64,000 bases of DNA from Macrotrachela quadricornifera (lineage: Eukaryota; Rotifera; Eurotatoria; Philodinida; Philodinidae): contig JAJEKB010020927.1 in assembly GCA_022393335.1 (NCBI GenBank), positions 58,639 through 122,638 of the forward strand. The letters run 5' to 3'. This document shows positions 59,918 to 64,000 of this stretch, piece after piece. A program made the position numbers and the translations under genes. Position 1 is the stretch's first letter. Every line of letters begins with the position of its first letter. The notes below the pieces were generated by a model, which was given only the letters and a program-made list of their open reading frames with translations, was not told where the DNA came from and searched no databases.

Positions 59918-62627
59918 CGCCATTTTTCTAAAGTGTGGTGAAGTAACCATGAATAGTGATGCTAAATTAATATAAACATTATGAGACTTCTGATTCTCAT
60001 ATGTTAATGTCAAAAAATTATTTTCGTCTATAAATGTATGAATTAATGTTAATCTGTACAAATATTAACTTTTATGTGACAATTTTGATCATCTAAGAAA
60101 CAAGTTCTGTTCTATATTGTATTCTTGATATGTTGAAACTATTGTTATTCAAATCGTATCGAACCACATCCGAACTAATTTTTTCAATAGTAGGTCGAAC
60201 CAAATCGAATTCAAGCTGAGCTGAAATCAATCTAGAGAAACTCGATTCAACTCTGGCTCTGTTAGGAAAGAAGACATCTGTACATAAATCATCGATTTTC
60301 TCTATTTCATGCCTCTATTCATATTCAATAGAAAGAGTTTGAAAAATAAACAGAATCTCTTGGTATATTCTATAATATAAGTCATAAACTGTGCCAATTA
60401 GAAACTAATCATTAAATTAAAAGAATATTATTGTAAAATTTTAAAATTGAATCGAATTTGTTTGAATACACTATCAATGTATTTTTATAAGACAAGATAC
60501 TATTTTAATTAAATAAAAGTTTTATACAAAAGGACACCTTGATCGAATCAGGTTCAACTGAAACTTAATATACTATTATGTCATTTGATGATCGAGTACG
60601 ATTTTCCAAGTAAAAAATGTTTTAATAATTAATAACTGCTTGTTTTTCTTTAGTAAGGAAATAACAAATAAACTCTTCTGGTATAAATGAAGTCTCAACA
60701 TGAGGAAAGACACCCATTATTATTAAAATTTTACAACGTTATGAAATTCCCTTAACGTATTAAATGTGATCCGAAGTGAATGAAATTCTATTCAGAGTGT
60801 TTTTTTTAAGATTATATAACCATAATGAACATACGCTTCTGTTTCAACTTCATAGAAACAAAATTAAATTTTCTTTTTTTTTTTCTCCATAAGAAATAAT
60901 GTATTTATGTATCATATATTAAGAATACTTTTTTCTATTATATTGTTAAAAGTAATTTTTAATATTTATAATTATACAAATATTGATTATTCAAACATTA
61001 TTGTAAACTATTTTCTATAGTTCATTTCAGGTTTAGTTTTTTCACTAATCAATTTTTTGTTTTATGCGTATTCCTTGACATCATCAGTATTTTACGATGA
61101 TGCATATCGTATTTTTTCTCACTTTTCATTATTAATATCTTACATTTCATTATTTTAAAATTCTATTTGTGAGAACATTGATTAATATTACGCATATTTC
61201 GTATTTGCTTTTTTTTTATCCTATAAGTTCACTTTTATATTAGTTAGTATGAAATATACAGTTTCTTTTTAATGTATTTGATAAATGGATACTAAAAAAA
61301 AATATAAGTGATACATATCGATCAACAGAATTGTTGAACTATATATATATTTATATACTTGACTTAAGGATAATATTATAAATAGACAAACTTTCAAAAG
61401 TATTGCCCGTATTTCAATGAAAATGCTTTTCAAGCGAATATAATTATGTCTAACATAATAAAGTAATATTTGCCTACAAATACAATAAAGTTTTAACCTT
61501 TTTTAGTTTCACACGTAACTCAGAAATCTATTGAAAATAATTTCAAAGAAAAGTTATTTATATATCTGCAATAATTATCTCAAAAATAAATTTTTTCATT
61601 CAATACATTTGCAGAGTTATAATAGATCTGTTCATAAATATATTTTATAATATCTTTTCTATAGTTTGATAAAGAGATTATATGAAATTTCTAGAAAAAT
61701 CCTTTTTACTACATTTATCATATGCTATGATCTTGATAGTGTCGAAAAATACGAGAGCAAATAAATTACATATGCCATAAAATAATTTTGCTTCATAAAT
61801 CGTATTGAAAGTCTAGACACAATAATATATTCAATATATTTTAACTGAATTAATTCAAAATCTATATCGTAAATAATCTATTTCATTTTGTATTAAAAAG
61901 AATTCTATTAAAATATTTACATGATATTAAATATTATAGATAATGGTTACAAGTGAAATTATATATTTTTGTTATCAAGAGAGTAGCTGTTTTTTTGAAC
62001 TTATTCTAGAATAAATCTTGATTAAACAGTTTAATCATTTTTAAAAACCTAATACTTATTAAGAATTAATAATAAAAAATTTTTTCTATATAAAGAAATT
62101 AATTTACAAATAAATATGATTTGTAGTTTTTATTTTTTATAATATATGTAGGTAAGTAATTTCAAGATGGAAATTCATCACTTTTATATATAATTCTAAA
62201 AGACAATCAGAATATTTTGAAATATGTTCCGTACTTTTGTTTTTACGGGAAAAAAAATCTTACTCTTGTAGAATATCAAAAATACTAGAAAAATAGTTTA
62301 ATCTTTTTAAATTTATTCTAGTCTAATTAATAAAATAATGAATAGAGATATTCTTCTTAAACCAATATTTTCATATTAATATATAATAATTAATATTAGA
62401 AATTAAATTTTGATAGATATTTAATTCATTTAAATAATATTTTTTAATAAACCTAATATATGTTGCTTTCTAGTCTAAAATTTTAATTATACATCTATAA
62501 AAAAAACAGTCTATAAAAATTTTCTAATTTGAATTTTTACACAAAAATAAATCTTAATGCATGACATCTGTTCTAATATTTTTACTTTACAATGATCATG
62601 ACGTACATAAACATTTGAGGAGTTGAT

Positions 62628-63774
62628 TGACGTCAGTTGACTAAAGACATTCTATACAATGCAATTATTAATAATGACAACAGATTATCATAGTTTACTA
62701 TGTACATTATACTAATGATTATATAAATAATTAATCAAAAAAAAAAAAATTTTCATAAAATAATATTTATTTTTTATTAGAAAAATAATTCGTCATAGTC
62801 TGTTAGTACACTGACATCATTTTTAAGATTATTTTTTTATGTATATATGAATAAAGATTATAATAAATTTTTATATACTATAATCAGTATTTTGCATAGT
62901 TGAACCTTGAAATATAAATCGATTTTTCTTGTTATATTCTTTTCATGCTTTTGATCGTTTTACCTTGAGAATATTGATCTTCATCATTCTTTATTCGTTT
63001 ACATTGATTAATCTTTACATTTCTTATTCAAAGGTTATATAAATGGTTCAAAGTTACAATGAAAAATTGTTGCATCATATATAATACAATACGAAACTAA
63101 ACTTTTCGATTATGATCATTTTATTTTTAACATAATCTAAATTTTACGACTCATACTATTGAATCATCTCATTATATACAACTATTTGACCATATAAGAA
63201 TGATTTGCTCATGGGAGAAAAAAAATATAATATTTAGTAAATAATTAAGGAACAGATAAAAATAAAATGAGCAATATGACTTAATAATTTTTATTTATAT
63301 GATTATTAGGAATGAAAAATGTTCAATTGCGTCGTACATCAGACTTATCTTTTGACGTCATATATATTATTAGATTTATATTTAAACTTAAAAAAGAAAA
63401 TGCTTAATTTTTAAAAAATGAGACTTTTTTTAATAAAGCTGTAATTTAGTCAACAATAAAAATTGTTTTAAGTATGCGTGTCTACCATATCTTGAACAAA
63501 ATTATTTCTTCATGAATAAAGTTATATTTATATATATATTTTATTACGCTATAGTTATTTTAAAAAATATAAGTCAGCTATTTCATAGTTAAATGTAATT
63601 TTATAAAATATTGTTAATCATTATAAAATTAATTGAAATATCGTCTATCAATCTGTTATTATTTTGTCAAGATGTTTATTTAATAAAAAACTTGCACATA
63701 CAAATGCAATTACATCATTTATATGAAATATCATATGAATCATGAGTCTAGAACATATTTATATTCTGACGTCA
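62628..63774. promoter_or_regulatory. Cluster of three TGACGTCA (CRE/ATF-type) palindromes
   Basis: Exact TGACGTCA occurs at 62628-62635, 63353-63360 and 63767-63774, with near matches TGACATCA at 61077 and 62813. This octamer is the consensus site for CREB/ATF bZIP factors. By base composition less than one copy would be expected in the whole window, so three in 1.15 kb is suggestive. No gene in the window is positioned to use them; a downstream gene past 64000 is possible. Confidence 0.35.
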
Positions 63775-64000
63775 TATTTAATTGCTTTAAAAGTTTGCCA
63801 GTACATTTTACTTTCGTAATTGTTTCTTTCACCTTACAATAATATTATTTACCTGACTTATATTGCATAATGTTATCAAAAGATTTTAAGTAAATGAGAG
63901 ACATGTAACGCCCACTCAACGCATAAATGAATTTATGACCAAAAAGTATGATTTTGCAATCAAAGAATTACTGTTATAGATTTATATTTAATTCAGTGCA

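Larger units (their letters stand above)
59415..64000. other. 4.6-kb gene-free right edge
   Basis: After the palindromic element at 59609-59917 the DNA is extremely AT-rich and stop-rich in all frames. No gene could be built. It may be the upstream region of a gene beyond 64000 (see the TGACGTCA sites). Confidence 0.55.

Overview
The window is eukaryotic, very AT-rich genomic DNA. Spliced genes have mostly 48-70 bp introns with GT..AG ends, and the coding sequence uses strongly AT-biased codons. Compact introns, F-box/LRR genes and many small fold-back elements suggest a small-genome invertebrate, most likely a bdelloid rotifer (Rotaria- or Adineta-like). That assignment is inference; no rRNA, mitochondrial or other diagnostic marker is present. 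I see no tRNA, rRNA or CRISPR array.

Gene-rich left part (0.7-36 kb). An F-box/LRR gene (703-2429, +) is followed by a 27-exon orthologue of the E3 ubiquitin ligase HECTD1 (3724-15745, +). The HECTD1 gene was reconstructed exon by exon and is interrupted by a 400-N gap. Next come a C2H2-type zinc-finger protein (16883-18199, +) and a transposase-derived zinc-finger protein (18764-22830, +). On the minus strand lie a four-pass membrane protein (23432-24043), a small coiled-coil protein (25612-26239), an unrecognised 525-residue protein (26860-28670) and a second F-box/LRR gene (33640-36001). Two ubiquitin-ligase-related types (SCF-type F-box substrate adaptors and a HECT ligase) are therefore neighbours, but nothing shows that they work together.

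Gene-poor right part (36-64 kb). Only one intact-looking gene is present, a basic Ser/Thr/Asn-rich probable nuclear protein (44077-45998, +) whose base use differs from the left-hand genes. The rest is intergenic DNA and mobile-element debris: several palindromic MITE-like or fold-back elements (37.2, 38.4, 40.7, 42.4, 46.8, 52.2 and 59.6 kb), and a decayed multi-exon RNase H-fold/zinc-finger transposase-like gene (54.5 to 50.1 kb, minus) split by an 864-bp insertion with a candidate 8-bp target duplication. There is also a 4.06-kb transposon with about 267-bp terminal inverted repeats (55350-59414). It carries a dead DDE transposase and a nested 1160-bp element bounded by TTAA. A second 400-N gap sits exactly at the centre of a 208-bp-arm inverted repeat. 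The last 4 kb is gene-free but holds three exact TGACGTCA palindromes.
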